A DNA stretch of 64,000 bases from Bactericera cockerelli (GCA_024516035.1 CM044967.1:15405145-15469144); one strand, 5' to 3'. Numbered from the stretch's first letter, positions 41,701 through 52,562 are shown. The notes: generated by a model from the sequence alone, not told the origin. Numbers and translations: made by a program.

Positions 41701-44479
41701 CGCCAAAAAGCTGATTGTTCTGTGCGGCGAAGATCGACTTGATACAACATTGTCAACAGGACACATGCAGGGTTCGTATTATAAGTGAACTAAAAAAATA
41801 GATAGTAAATCAATAAATGTAAATTTGTTATATAGACGTATTTAATAATTATGATTTCTTTGTGATGAAGCTCTTCACAATTTTTGTGGGTAACGCAGAT
41901 AATGTGAGTTCTAAACGAATCATATTATTTTCTTTATTATCTGGTAATACCGCCAGTGGTCGTTACCCATACAACTACTCATTTTTGCTCTCGAGGTATG
42001 AGTGGACCCGAGACATCCAAGTACAGAGATGAAAATTCCTGTCCTTCTGGGGATCGAACCCAGGTCACCGTGCGTGCAAGCCCAGTGCGCTAAACCACTC
42101 GGCCACAGTGACTACTTAGAAACATAATATGTTAACTACACATTATAAAGATAGACGGTTTCCTGGGAAAAACTTGCAAATCATAAAGTGAGACCACGGT
42201 GTGCCCCTGGGGCCTCAATCGCTTTAATAATATTTTCAACACCGACATCTGAACTATCAATGTTGTAACATGAGCTGGTTTCCGCCCAGCCAAAGTTCGT
42301 ATTTTTCAAGATACTAGGGGTGGTGTGAGAGTTTTTGCTTACCCTGTTTAAAAAAATAAAACAACAGTAATTGGTAAAGAGACGATAAAAAAACCAAGAA
42401 TGAAAATATGTTTGATAGAACACTTTAAGCATTAGTACCATAGTCCAAAAAGGCTGAGACATTAGAACCTGAAGGTTATGACAACATTAGCTGCTCTCAG
42501 CATTCTGATCAGAGGGGCATGGACATCTACACGGAATGTATTGCACAGAGGCAACGCGTGAGGAAAATGGCAGGTGAAATGCTCTATGTGTATTTCAAAT
42601 GTCATTTTAAGCCAGCGTAGCGTAGATGGCACGTTGAATTCTCCAGTTTTCTTTTTCTCACTGAAGTTAAGCAACATTTAGCGAGTTTAGGACTTGGATG
42701 GGTGGCCATTCAAATTCGAATTCTTGTGATTCTGGCTTTTCCCAACCAAACCAGTCTGGGTGAGATTAATGTGGGTAGCTGATTTCCAGTAAATGGAGGG
42801 GGGGATTCAATCTCGATACCACCACTCGATGAATTTTAGAAATTAAAATACAAAACGATTAATTTTGGGGTTGTTAAGCAGCATTGGGTCAGCCTATGTG
42901 GCACAAAAGCTACTCAGAACTTTTCGATCTCTCAAAAAAAAACATTGCTCATCTTAAGCCTCATATGACAACCAAAATTCACCAAACTCACAGTTTATGA
43001 CAGTTTCAGTTTTTTAGTGACTTGTATGATACAGGAGCATGAGTTGTAAATAAAAAAATATGTGATGTTCACACCCGTTTATTACTCCTCTAATAGGTTT
43101 CTAATTTAATAAGTCTTGCTGAAATAATTACATTGAGAAAAAAATTCTTACAGGCAAGTTCCAACTCGTCCTCATCAGGTCTGGGCATCATGTTCAAGAG
43201 GATAGACCTGTGGAACTAAGTGAAATAGTCTCCAAATACCTCACGCGACAGAAAGTCGCTGAAGAATTGGACTTGTAAGTAAAAATACCTACTTTTTAGC
43301 ATTATAAAAGATTTTATACAGGGTGTCCATAAAGTCCCTCCCCACCCCTAGTATCTCAAAAACTGCTGAATACATAGAAAAATGCCAAAACCCGTATTCC
43401 TTAAATTTCTGGGGGATTAAGTTTGAGTAAGAATAAATTTGCCTACACTGCATCAGTCAATCTGGGCACGGACAAACTTTATATTGTTTAAACGCCTCAA
43501 TGAGAGAAGTACATTGCAACAAATTTCAGTGAGCTACGACATACCGTTCTCGAGATACAGGGTCGGCTGTCCTGGTTATATCCCTATGGTCTGACCTATA
43601 ACTGTAAGTTTCAGAAGTTGAAATTTTGTTGATATTAACTTATTTTATCAAGACCTTTCGAACAAGGTATAACTTGACCCATTTTGTTGATGCTAGTCGG
43701 CAAAACTCTTAACTGAAAAACATATCAAGTTATACCTTGTTCGAAAGGTCTCGAAAAAAGGAGTTAACATCAACAAAATTTATCGATACGGTTAACAAAT
43801 TATAGGTCAGAACATAGGGATATTAGCCAGGACGGCCGACCCTGTAACTCGAGAAGAGCTTGTTGCAATGAACTTCTCTCAATGAGACCTTTAAAAAATG
43901 TGCCACATGTCATGCCATTCTATTTAAGATTCTAAATTTGATCCGTGCCCAGCCTGACTGGGGCAATGTAGGCACTTTTGATTAATTCCCCAAAAAATTA
44001 ACGAATACGGGTTTTAGCGTTTCTCTGTATTTTCAGCCGTTCTTGAGATACGAGAGGGTGGGGTGGGATTTTATGGACACCCTGTATTTTAAGATTTCGA
44101 AGTACTGAAGTGGGTTGAAGCACTTTCATACATATTTTACAAATACACTAGAAAATGTGAAACATATTTTTTTAAATAACCAACAAACATTAACATGTAC
44201 GTGTTTAACATGTAACAAAGATTACCCCTCTAATTTCGACTGCCGTCAAACCATATGGATTTGATGGCAGAGACGGCCTCAGGTAAATATATTATCCAGC
44301 TGAATTTAATTTACTGAAGCTAGAGAACTTGGTGCTTTGCGGCTCTTGATAATAGATGTCTAATCTTGATGCAAAAATCATACTGACTTGTTTCTTATCA
44401 TGCTATAACTTGCTCTGTTTTCCTTAGAATCACCCCCAGAAACGATCCCGATCAAGTTAAAAGAACTCTTGACTTCTAA
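35717..44479 (+). CDS. PPME1: Protein phosphatase methylesterase 1 (PPME1), ten coding exons
   Basis: Alpha/beta-hydrolase that removes the methyl ester from the C-terminal leucine of the PP2A catalytic subunit. Coding exons: 35717-35796, 37129-37352, 37822-38134, 38820-38885, 39250-39395, 39916-40012, 40957-41122, 41585-41771, 43154-43274, 44428-44479. Every junction is GT-AG and phases match, giving 1452 nt, 483 residues plus TAA. Seen in the translation: PEPW near residue 34, oxyanion HGGG at 71-74, nucleophile GHSLGG with Ser145, VIDIVEG with Asp172, YTWR at 375-378, EDRLD at 413-417, MQGKFQ at 425-430, and GHHVQED with His438. Known family: human PPME1 has 386 residues with Ser/Asp/His in the same order. 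The start is CAAAATG, and the short exon 1 (MSARHDLL) resembles the N-terminus of other PPME1 proteins. Oddity: residues about 229-364 form a linker some 90 residues longer than in human. Introns 1, 8 and 9 carry mobile elements. Identity is very likely; exons 1 and 5-7 are less certain than the rest. Confidence 0.93.
36440..36852. mobile_element. MITE in PPME1 intron 1 with internal GTCAGGGAA repeats
   Basis: Ends CAGTGTGTCTACTGGTC and TTTAGTAGACACCCTG are inverted repeats. AGGGAG lies directly outside both ends (36434-36439 and 36853-36858). Inside, AGTCAGGGAATTTTGTGAAA recurs, and GTCAGGGAA occurs at least seven times. Non-coding. Confidence 0.7.
40125..40325 (+). mobile_element. LINE 3'-tail copy in PPME1 intron 6
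   Basis: GGGTGGAAGAGATTGCC-TAA-GGCAAT hairpin (40145-40159), AACCCCGCCCTTTAGTTAGG, an AT-rich stretch and TCTAATAAAGTGTAAATAAA, ending in AAATAAATAAAG. Confidence 0.7.
40334..40690 (+). repeat. Dispersed repeat I, copy 2, in PPME1 intron 6
   Basis: ACACTGCCAATTGACACAAT, CTCCAAAACCGCTTAACCGA, CTACATTCTAGATTCTACA and GGATTTTCTTGAATATCAGA match 25495-25880 in the same order. Confidence 0.6.
41365..41432 (+). mobile_element. SINE-B head fragment in PPME1 intron 7
   Basis: GGTACTGTAGGGATCCGTTG, GTTCGAATC and CAATGCATTCATTTATCCC follow the SINE-B head and start of body. Confidence 0.5.
41850..42116 (-). mobile_element. SINE-E in PPME1 intron 8
   Basis: Minus-strand head GTCACTGTGGCCGAGTGGTT (A box) and GACCTGGGTTCGATCCCC (B box), then CTCTGTACTTGGATGTC, GGGTCCACTCATACCTCG and CGCCACTGG in reverse, ending near the AATTGTGAAGAGCTTCATCA tail. 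Confidence 0.8.
42612..42830 (+). mobile_element. 5S rRNA-derived SINE sharing the SINE-C body, in PPME1 intron 8
   Basis: The head follows 5S rRNA: GCCAGCGTAGCG, ACGTTGAATTCTCC, CACTGAAGTTAAGCAAC, AGCGAGTTTAGGACTTGGAT, GGGTGGCC and a final GATTCTGGCTT. After CCCAACCAAACCAG, the body TCTGGGTGAGATTAATGTGG, GTAGCTGATTTCCAGTAAAT and GGAGGG is that of SINE-C. Changes throughout mean it is not a working 5S gene. SINEs with 5S heads are known as SINE3 in other animals. Confidence 0.75.
43319..44084. mobile_element. Foldback MITE with TA target duplication in PPME1 intron 9
   Basis: Ends CAGGGTGTCCATAAAGTC and TTTTATGGACACCCTG, with TA at 43317-43318 and 44085-44086. The arms run almost to the centre near 43704: AAGACCTTTCGAACAAGGTA at about 43651 pairs with TACCTTGTTCGAAAGGTCT at about 43733. 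Paired stretches are imperfect. No coding capacity. Confidence 0.85.
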
Positions 44480-44632
44480 CATCACTATTGGACATGGAGC
44501 AACGACATACATTATCTCGAGAAATCATTATTAAGATTGGTTGAAATTTTAATGTGAAGGAGTCAATGTTTACGTTCTAATTTAGTTAATATTATATAAA
44601 TAACACTCCAAAATTCGTTTTATGTTTGACAA

Positions 44633-44638
44633 AATAAA
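44633..44638 (+). terminator. Polyadenylation signal of PPME1
   Basis: AATAAA lies about 150 bases after the PPME1 stop codon, in an AT-rich 3' UTR. It is the first perfect hexamer downstream, so it probably directs 3' end formation. Confidence 0.6.
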
Positions 44639-44639
44639 T

Positions 44640-46260
44640 ATTTTTATGTACTTAAATATCTCTATTGAAATTAATGATTGTACTATAACTATAAATAATA
44701 CAGAAAAATGTTCAAAGCTTTTCATATAAACATACTACGGTGGACAGGGTAATTGATTTTTAACGAGATTTTTAGTATGTCAGGGGGTTGTTTACACACT
44801 GAAATATTAAAAATATATGCATGTAAAACTAGCTATCGTATCTATCACAAAAAAGAAGGATCTAAGCATTGTAAGCTATTATATAGTACACTAGCTGGTT
44901 ACACTCGCCGCTTCGCCAGCCCATCAAACACACAGCGCACGCACTAAACACACTCACACACACACATTACACTCTCACATTCAATTTTGCGTAAGGCTTA
45001 CATCCGAGCACAGAAAGAATAAAATTACTACTACATTCACATCAGATCAAACTGACGTACCCTATTTACATATTCCTAGAGCATGTGTATTTTTCATCGC
45101 TATAATTTAGCCAATAAGGAAAATGAACGTATCATTATTGGAGTCCTGAAAATTTAAATTTTGAGGATTATAAGAATTACCCTTTCCACTTTAGTTCTAC
45201 TTTTTTTTAGATATAGAATTAACATTTAAAATTCGGTATCTTCTGAATTTGTACAATATATAAATACACAATGTCTATATTGTAAATGGGTCTATTTTGT
45301 ATTTAAAATTGATGTTGGTACATAATTTACTTTTCTCTTCATTTTCTGTTCTTTTCATAAAACCAGTTCCAGATTTTGTGTTCTGGTTTTATGTTTTACC
45401 TAACAAAGATTACCCCTCTAATTTATGTTATTTCTTTTATTTGTTTGAATTTTAGATTTGCTTAATATAAATATCTAATTCATTTGTTTAGAATATCTTC
45501 ATAGATATAATATGTTGTATTCAAATAGTTATTAACTCGGCACAGTCTGTAAACTCATATTTGAAACACAAACACCATTGAACACAAATTTGATTTTTTT
45601 TTTTTTTTAAATTAAACCTTTGTATACAAAAATACTGTGTATAGTGGGTACCTATCCTTTGAGAAAGTATTGGTGTGTCTCGTATGAGGTTGATATGATG
45701 TGCCATCAGTTGTCATTGTGATATTAGATAGTAAAATTTAGATTACCAAAGTTCCTCTTACTGAGATTCAAATATTAGGATACAGACTGAAAAAAGTGCA
45801 TAGTATCATCAAGGTGCAATGATTTTCAATTAGAAGGAGACTTTGAATTCAATAGGAGTTTTGATTTTCATTAATAAGGTTATTCATTGGCTGAAAGAAT
45901 CTTATCTCATAAATTTTTGGAGCTTTTGAACAGATTTAAAAATATTTCTCACACTAGGACGATCAAGGACCTCGTTAACATAAGTGAAAAATAATTTGCA
46001 CTACATGGCGAAATTTGCAATAATGTCATTGTTATGTACAATGCCTTTCATACATGAAATTGCGACATGAGTTTTGAACTTGAGTTAATGATTTTTCAGG
46101 CTTGCTATTTTCCAATTGGTGAGATTCTTTTCAGCAATGTTTTTTTCGAATTTATTTTTTAAATTAAAAAAGGAAGCAGTTAATTTTTTCTCCTAAATAT
46201 ATTTGTTAAAACATGTTCAAAAAAGTTTAGTATCTCGTTCAGTTTTTATTTTCTGATCCA
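44640..46260. other. Intergenic stretch after PPME1
   Basis: AACAAAGATTACCCCTCTAA occurs at about 44215 and 45402. A TCGCCGCTTCGCCAGCC-type dispersed repeat and CA-rich sequence lie at 44900-44980. No gene seen. Confidence 0.4.
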
Positions 46261-46261
46261 T

Positions 46262-46441
46262 CAATTTTATAATAATAATAATAATAGACCCTTGTGTGGA
46301 AACTTAATGCTTGAAGGATTTTCTACCACCTAACCCTACAGCTCTATTATTATGTGGTCCCATACTCAAATAATTCAAACCAACGGATCCCCGCCACTTG
46401 GATTACCAGACTAGCACCTTAACCACTCGACTACCAATGAT
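46262..46441 (-). mobile_element. SINE-B (tRNA-derived)
   Basis: Right end carries the reversed head (TGGATTACCAGACTAGCACC, TTAACCACTCGACTACCA). Then come AACCAACGGATCCC, TTATTATGTGGTCCC, TTCTACCACCTAACCCT and the (AAT)n tail at the left. Confidence 0.75.
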
Positions 46442-48783
46442 ATTATGTAGACTTACATTTAGTGGTTGATTTTCTTTTGAAGATTTTTATCACCAGCTAG
46501 GTGATTTGTTTTAAAAGAACAATCTACTCTGTGCTGTGGATGGTGAAGGTTCCCCCAGTCCTCGTGAGAAATGAGTAAATATCAATATTATCAGTGGCGT
46601 CATTACTAGAGTAAAAACAAAAGTAAATTTAAAGATTTAGAAAAGTTATGCTCTGATTTCGTAACCTCCTCAGCAACTTTTACTTTGTGTCCGTCTGTTA
46701 TTTTGCATTCTTTGCAACTACTTAACAGATTTTAACGAAAATCTATACAAAGTAGACGTTTTGTAGATTATTTTAAATTCAAACTAGCGGATCCCGGATA
46801 TAAAGCCTGATCTCCAAACTTTTACAACGCTCATATTTCGTGCATTGTACCCTCGATTTTGCTGAAATTTTGTTTGTATAGGGGTAATACCTAAGGGTAT
46901 TAACATTTTACTTACATTTGTAATTAATTATTGCTGAGCTCTAATATTGAAAAAAAGAATGATCAAAAAGTTCAAAATTAAGGTTTTCAACTTGTTGATA
47001 CATTTTTTTTTGTAGAACATAGGAAAAAAATGGTATTCTACCACATCAAACAAAAAAGAGAATCGGTTAAGAATTTCTGAAGATAAAAAGTGGTTTAGAA
47101 AATGATGTCAGAATACAACGATAATGGAAAGTCGATAATCTTTTTTTGGCATCTTAGAAGCCAAATAAAAATGGCTTAGGATGGGTCTATGTAAAAATAA
47201 AATGAAAAATAAAACGAATGACTATTATTATTATACAATGTGAACCAAAATTTGTGCATTGTAATAAGAACTTTTGTCTAATGAGGACTCTTAGTATATA
47301 TTGATCGTTTTCAAACGCGCTCATAATTAGTTCATTTGGGGTTTTGACCACATAATAATACTTCTTCGGCTTTCTGCGAGAAATTTAAATATCGTGAATG
47401 GACTTATCACATTGCTAATTTTTAGTGCTTTCATTGCGTGAATTGGGATAGGATGGTTGGTTTTTTATTCACGCTTCTAATCTAAAGATTAAGGTTTACA
47501 ACTTTTTTTTGGTGTATTAACAGTAGATCACTGGTAATCCAACCCCATCTTCATAAGGTGGACTTTTAACATTTTCTTTGATTGCGTGAATTAGTTTCGA
47601 GAGTAGTAAATGGAAGTAATTTACTTAGCATACACTCTGTCGGAAACAGAAAATAATAAATTGAATAAATGGCCCTAATGTGACAGCGCGGCGCATTAAA
47701 TTTTCATCGCTATTATCTGCAGAGAGTTTCTTCACCTTTGCCACGTGTTGAATACTTACATTCAACTGTCATAAAATTTTCGATTACCTCAAGACTTTAA
47801 TCTTGAACACACACTTTTTTAAACTTTCCGCCAAAAGCTAAAAGTCATTTTTTGGTCTTGAACGCAAACTTTTTTAAATTGTCCGCCAAAAGCTAATAAT
47901 AATAATAATAGAAAATCTTATAAAGGCAAAGTTTTATAAGTAAAGCTAGTAAGCCTAGAACAAAATTATAAGAGTCAATTTTTTGTCCATCGTCTCGCAC
48001 TCCGAAAGTCAGCCCATCGAAAATACATTGAAGAAGTTGTCTACCCGTGAGACGCGTATGGGTATACCTGTACTAATTGAGTACGTTGTGTGAAAACCTT
48101 GTATCCAGGATAGTGACGGTTCCATCATTATTCATTACTTATGAGAATGATTTGTCTAAAAAAATGTTGTTTGTACATCATAAGTCATAAGCTATGGGAA
48201 AGTTGGTGTTAATTAGGCCACCATTTTGTAATTTTTACGGATAAATGATTTGAAATTACTCTTTTTTTAAAAGAAAAACAAGAATAAAATTAAATGAATT
48301 CGTAAAAATATTATTTTTGAATATCAAAATGAAGAGAAGAAAAATTGATATTATTCCAGTCTTTTACTCTTGGTTATTTTATGCTGATGAAGTGATAACT
48401 ATGTGAAGATTGTGTCATAAAAGTTGCGACTGATAAAAGAAAGCAAGTTACACTTTCATGTAAAACCAAAAAAATATGGAAAAATAATCAAGTGATTGTC
48501 CCCCGTTCTTCTCTATTTTGGATATTTTTTCACTTAAGTACTTTTTGGATTTTCAAATGTTTTTTGTTGGAGATTGTCATTAAATATCCAAAATTCTCGA
48601 TTTAATATTACAATTATGTAACATGACTTCTCGTCTGAACGTCATTTATTTTATAATATTATTGTAAATAATAATAAAAATAAAAAAAACCACAGTACAA
48701 AATTCTCATAGAGCCTTGGTTGACAATGCCTGTCAACCAAGGGCTTTATAAAACAAATGTATTATAATTTTTATTCCTTTATA
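46442..48783. other. Intergenic stretch
   Basis: Contains a SINE-E scrap near 46540-46620 (CTCGTGAGAAATGAGTA), sequence related to repeat I around 46690-47110, and a 58-bp direct duplication near 47800-47900 (CTTTCCGCCAAAAGCTAA-like). A near-palindrome with TTGACA(A/G)TGCCTGTCAA is near 48720. No gene. Confidence 0.4.
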
Positions 48784-48826
48784 ATACATTTCATGTGCAC
48801 TATGAATAATGCTTGTACTTTTGTTC

Positions 48827-49017
48827 GGGTCCACTCATACCTCGTGAGGAAAAATGAGTAGTTACTTGTATGAGTAACGACCAGTGGCGGCATTACCAGA
48901 GTAAAAAGAAATTAATGAAATAGAATAATTCGAAATGTAAAGGAGGCTCTTAGTAATGCTGCGCTACCCACAAAAATTGTGAAGAGGCCTTGTGCTTCAC
49001 CACAAAGAAATTCGTAC
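48827..49017 (+). mobile_element. 5'-truncated SINE-E flanked by 43-bp direct repeats
   Basis: Starts abruptly at GGGTCCACTCATACCTCGTG, lacking the tRNA head, and runs through GGCGGCATTACCAGAG and GCTGCGCTACCCAC to AAGAAATTCGTAC. Identical 43-bp sequences (ATACATTTCATGTGC ... TTTTGTTC) lie at 48784-48826 and 49018-49060. Confidence 0.85.
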
Positions 49018-49377
49018 ATACATTTCATGTGCACTATGAATAATGCTTGTACTTTTGTTCTTATTTCAGTTCGTTTGATCCCGAATATAATGTTAATAAA
49101 ACGCTCCCAACAAATGGAAACCGACTCAACCTGAAAAGCAATAGCGCACTCACAAGAGCATGTGACTGAAACATGGAGCCACACTATCGAGAAGTATAGT
49201 TACTTTAGGGGAAAGGTATTTTTTACCATACTCCAGTCTCCGCATTAATGAAAGTAAAGTTGGACCATGGAAAAGATAGATTTGATACCATATCAGAATC
49301 CTGATCCAATCCAAGTCAGTAGGTTGCTTAGCCTGTGTTGTGTTAGGTTGCGTAAAGCTCGTCTCTCGTTCTCCACG

Positions 49378-49444
49378 ATGTATATGAAAGTTCTGAAGAT
49401 TTTGTTCCATGCAAGTGTTGTTTTGATCGTCTGTGAAATTTCGG
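49378..49444 (+). CDS. Probable signal-peptide first exon of an unidentified secreted or membrane protein
   Basis: ATG opens 22 codons, MYMKVLKI followed by a hydrophobic core and VCEIS, then one base and a consensus donor (G/GTAAGT at 49445). This is the composition of an N-terminal signal peptide ending in a phase-1 donor, the most common phase after signal-peptide exons. An in-frame ATG at 49267 would bury the hydrophobic stretch internally, so the later start is preferred. An initiator-like TCAGTT occurs at 49066-49071. I could not identify a partner exon between here and the window end. It may lie outside, or this may be chance. Confidence 0.4.
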
Positions 49445-50150
49445 GTAAGTGTTTTTGCTATTTCTTTTTTCTTTGTAAAGGTGTCTTATATGCATGTTTT
49501 AAGTCGATATTTAATTAGGGAATTTTTATTAAAAGAAAAAGAATTTTCTCCTTTTTCAAATGTCTGGTACGAAAATTATTAACTAAAACACCGAGTCAAA
49601 CTTTCTAACAAATAACCGGCAAGAGTAATCCCTTTTAATAAAATAAAATTACGATACAATTGCTCTTTTAAATTATATGACAAAAAAAAGAGAAAATGTT
49701 CGTTATCCAAATCTCCAATAATTACAGTTCGTATGCGAGACGGCTGATGCCAAAATATATTATTTTTTAAAGTGAAAGTCCTCTTGATTGTGATCTGAGA
49801 ATGGAATGATATAATAAGAGCTTTGCCTGGACCAAGTGTGGGTTTTGTAATGCAAATTTTGTGTTGTATGTATATTTCATTTAACTGTGGCTCGAATTTT
49901 TACGTTGCGTTGTGAGTTGTGAACCACACACTGTATGTATCCGATTTCAAAAATTAGTTCACACACTGGGCCTTTAATTACTTTAGAATGTCCATCATTT
50001 TAGTTGACAAGTGCCCGTTCAATTTCTAATATATACGTACAATTTGTTACTATGCAACTACTCAATTTAAAACTTTCATCTAATTTGTTTGAAACAAATT
50101 AAAATTCCTATCGACTTCCTGAAAAAGAGCCCTTTAATTCTTCGACTGGT
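49445..50150. other. Stretch after the signal-peptide exon
   Basis: Would be intron if the exon at 49378 is real. AT-rich; no candidate second exon recognised. Confidence 0.35.
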
Positions 50151-50159
50151 CGCACGAAG

Positions 50160-50262
50160 GCAGTGTAAATTTAGGGCGAATTTAATAGACAAAATCGAGA
50201 CTTAGCGCCACAGAGGTATTACAAAACAGGTTTATTAATTTCGCTCTAAATCTTGGGTTGCT
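50160..50262 (+). repeat. SINE-F body without tRNA head
   Basis: TTAATAGACAAAATCGAGAC, CCACAGAGGTATTACAAAAC and TTTATTAATTTCGCTC align with 22205-22290. Its ends TTTAGGGCGAA and TTTCGCTCTAAA are inverted repeats. Confidence 0.5.
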
Positions 50263-50576
50263 CTTTTTCTTGAGTGATAGTAGAAAATTAATGACAAAAT
50301 CCATTAGATATTCTATCTCTTCAAAGAGTTTCAAGTCAGTCAAAACAGAAAATGAGAAGTTCGTTATTATTAAAAATACTTAAACGAAGGCTAATATAAT
50401 TAAGGATTTTTGCATCGACACTGCTGGAATGTCCAAGGGTTTTTTTCATTATCAGGCTATCATCGTTCTCACTAACCTCCACCCTAAGATTTCATACAGG
50501 GTTTGGATGGGGTGAGAATTTATGCTCACCCTGTTCATGTATAGGAATAAAGGGTCCCTCGGAACCACATTTGTAC

Positions 50577-50722
50577 TGATTGACCTCAGTAGCTCCATCG
50601 ATTAGACGGCGGGCTTGTAGTCTGGAGGTCAGAGGTTCGAGTTCCAACTAACGCAGAAATTTAGTAACGGAGAGTTTGAATACCTACGTGTAGTTGTGAC
50701 CAACACAAACATGATAATTTAT
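50577..50722 (+). mobile_element. SINE-D (tRNA-derived)
   Basis: GACCTCAGTAGCTCCATCGA, CTGGAGGTCAGAGGTTCGAG, AGAAATTTAGTAACGGAGAG and GACCAACACAAACATGATAA. Confidence 0.75.
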
Positions 50723-50739
50723 TATTAGTTATTACTATA

Positions 50740-51205
50740 AACCTAGGGAGATGTTCAGGATTTCAATGTACATTGAACTTGTGCTCAGTCTAAGTGCGCG
50801 GACACAACGGAGGCCTATACCCTGGACCCTGGGGTAAAGCCAGTACCTCGTAAAATAATCTAAACATGCTATTGAATGTAAGCGGCCACAACGGAGTCCT
50901 GAAAATTGTTTATATCAAGCTGTAGGTACCAGGGTCTAGGGTGTAGGGTAGGGTATAGGCCAGGGTCCTCGTTGTGGCCGCGTTGTGAGCCTTATTTTAT
51001 ATTATGAACCCTCGTTTTCACCTTTTCAGACAAAGGATTCCCTTGTAGACCTAGGGAGATGTTCAGGATATCAATGTAGATTGAACTTGTGCTCAGTCCT
51101 AACCCTTGTAGACCTAGGGAAAATTTTATATTATGATCCCTCGTTGGCACCTCTTCAGGCAGAAGATTCCCTTGAGTATGTTGTAGATTTCAGGTTATCA
51201 ATGTA
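50740..51205 (+). repeat. Tandem repeat split by a palindromic MITE
   Basis: Units of roughly 120 bp with ACCTAGGGAGATGTTCAGGA and TTGAACTTGTGCTCAGTC (50743, 51047 and part of a third) and TTTTATATTATGA(A/T)CCCTCG. Between units, 50796-50985 has inverted ends GCGCGGACACAACGGAGG / CCTCGTTGTGGCCGCG and inner TATACCCTGGACCCTGG / CCAGGGTCTAGGGTGTAGGG. Confidence 0.65.
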
Positions 51206-51665
51206 TAATCAGTATCAGTATAAACAGAAAAGTGAGAAGTTTTATTAGATGTACGTATGAATATCAGAACATACCTGGATACCTGTTTCGAGCTTATTTG
51301 CTCTCATCAACAGGTAATAGTTCTGAAGATCCATGCCATCAACTAACCTCTCTATTTTTGTAGATTTTTTAACAATTTTTTTTTTTGTTCTTATTTTTTA
51401 ACAATTACGAGTATGTGCAATTTGTACACCCTGTATACTTTTACAAGTTCAAGAATGAAGAGTTGAAAAATTGACAAATGAACTGATTGACTTGACTCAG
51501 TTACTTATACCGGTTTCCTCTATTTTTGAACTCGCGGCATCTCGAGAATCCAGGAGTCAACTTGGGACCCTGGAGTGGTTCACTCACAGTAATGCGATCT
51601 GTTCAATATATAAGTTGAATTTTGTTATAAAATTTTAACCGGAACAGCACGAACATATTTACATG
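51206..51665. other. Gene-free stretch
   Basis: 51270-51345 repeats the sequence at 785-870 (ATCCATGCCATCAACT). Part of a 48-bp unit (GCGATCTGTTCAATATA) appears at 51595 outside the main array. Confidence 0.4.
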
Positions 51666-51679
51666 TTTAGGGCATTTGA

Positions 51680-52562
51680 TTGGTTGAAGATAAAGAAAAT
51701 ATAACAAGGTCATTTCAGAGATCAACAGAAGTGAAATTTCTGTAATCAGCTGTATTTGTGTAGGTCTTCTCTGATTGGTTTATTTTGTATTATTTTATTT
51801 TGTATTATTTCTTGATTTTTGTAAATTGTAAACTACGACTAATTGTTGTGAATAAATAAATATATAATGATTGGTTCTTAGCTCATCTCATTTCAAAAAT
51901 AAATTGAAAATCCAGATTCAAAATTTGGCGCTCTCATTTAATATGCCATTATCAAAAGGGCGCAGAATGAGAACCAATTTTGAGAGAAACAGTGCATTTT
52001 ATTAAGACTGTTCCCTCTGTTCCGTTTCAAAATGTATAATAAAATTTGATTATACCTACTTCAATCTTACACAGAATTTAGTAATGCGATCTGTTCAATA
52101 TACCTACTTCAATCTTACTCAAAGTTTAGTAATGCGATCTGTTCAATATACCTACTTCTATCTTACTCAAAGTTTAGTAATGCGATCTGTTCAATATACC
52201 TACTTCAATCTTACTCAAAGTTTAGTTATGCGATCTGTTCAATATACCTACTTCAATCTTACTCAAAGTTTAGTAATGCGATCTGTTCAATATACCTACT
52301 TCAATCTTACTCAAAGTTTAGTAATCCGATCTGTTCAATATACCTAGTTCAATCTTACACAAAATTTAGTAGTGCGAATTTTTCAATATACTACTTCAAT
52401 CTTACTCAAAGCTTAGTAATGCGATCTGTTAGGTATAATACCTACACCTACAATTCAATGTTACACAAAAAATTTTCTTTCCTCTACTTTTTACTTTCCT
52501 TATCCTCTAGAAAGGAAAGGAAAGTAATCACCCAAAAAACACTTCCTCTAATTAAAACTGTC
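51680..52562 (+). repeat. Composite repeat copy 2 with 48-bp minisatellite
   Basis: Core 51680-52065, then about eight 48-bp units (ATGCGATCTGTTCAATATAC, CTACTTCAATCTTACTCAAA) to 52440, then a flank ending TTCCTCTAATTAAAACTG. It is the reverse complement of 13220-13968 in the same order. Since 48 is divisible by three, an open frame with a 16-residue repeat (MRSVQYTYFNLTQSLV) runs through it. I regard that as a by-product. Confidence 0.85.

Noticed and set aside
42612..42735. Functional 5S rRNA gene
   Set aside because: Many changes from 5S in conserved stems, a single copy in an intron, and a SINE body attached.
52084..52347. 87-codon frame with a 16-residue repeat
   Set aside because: Produced by a 48-bp minisatellite; the other copy of the same repeat is in reverse orientation and the unit drifts with indels at the ends.
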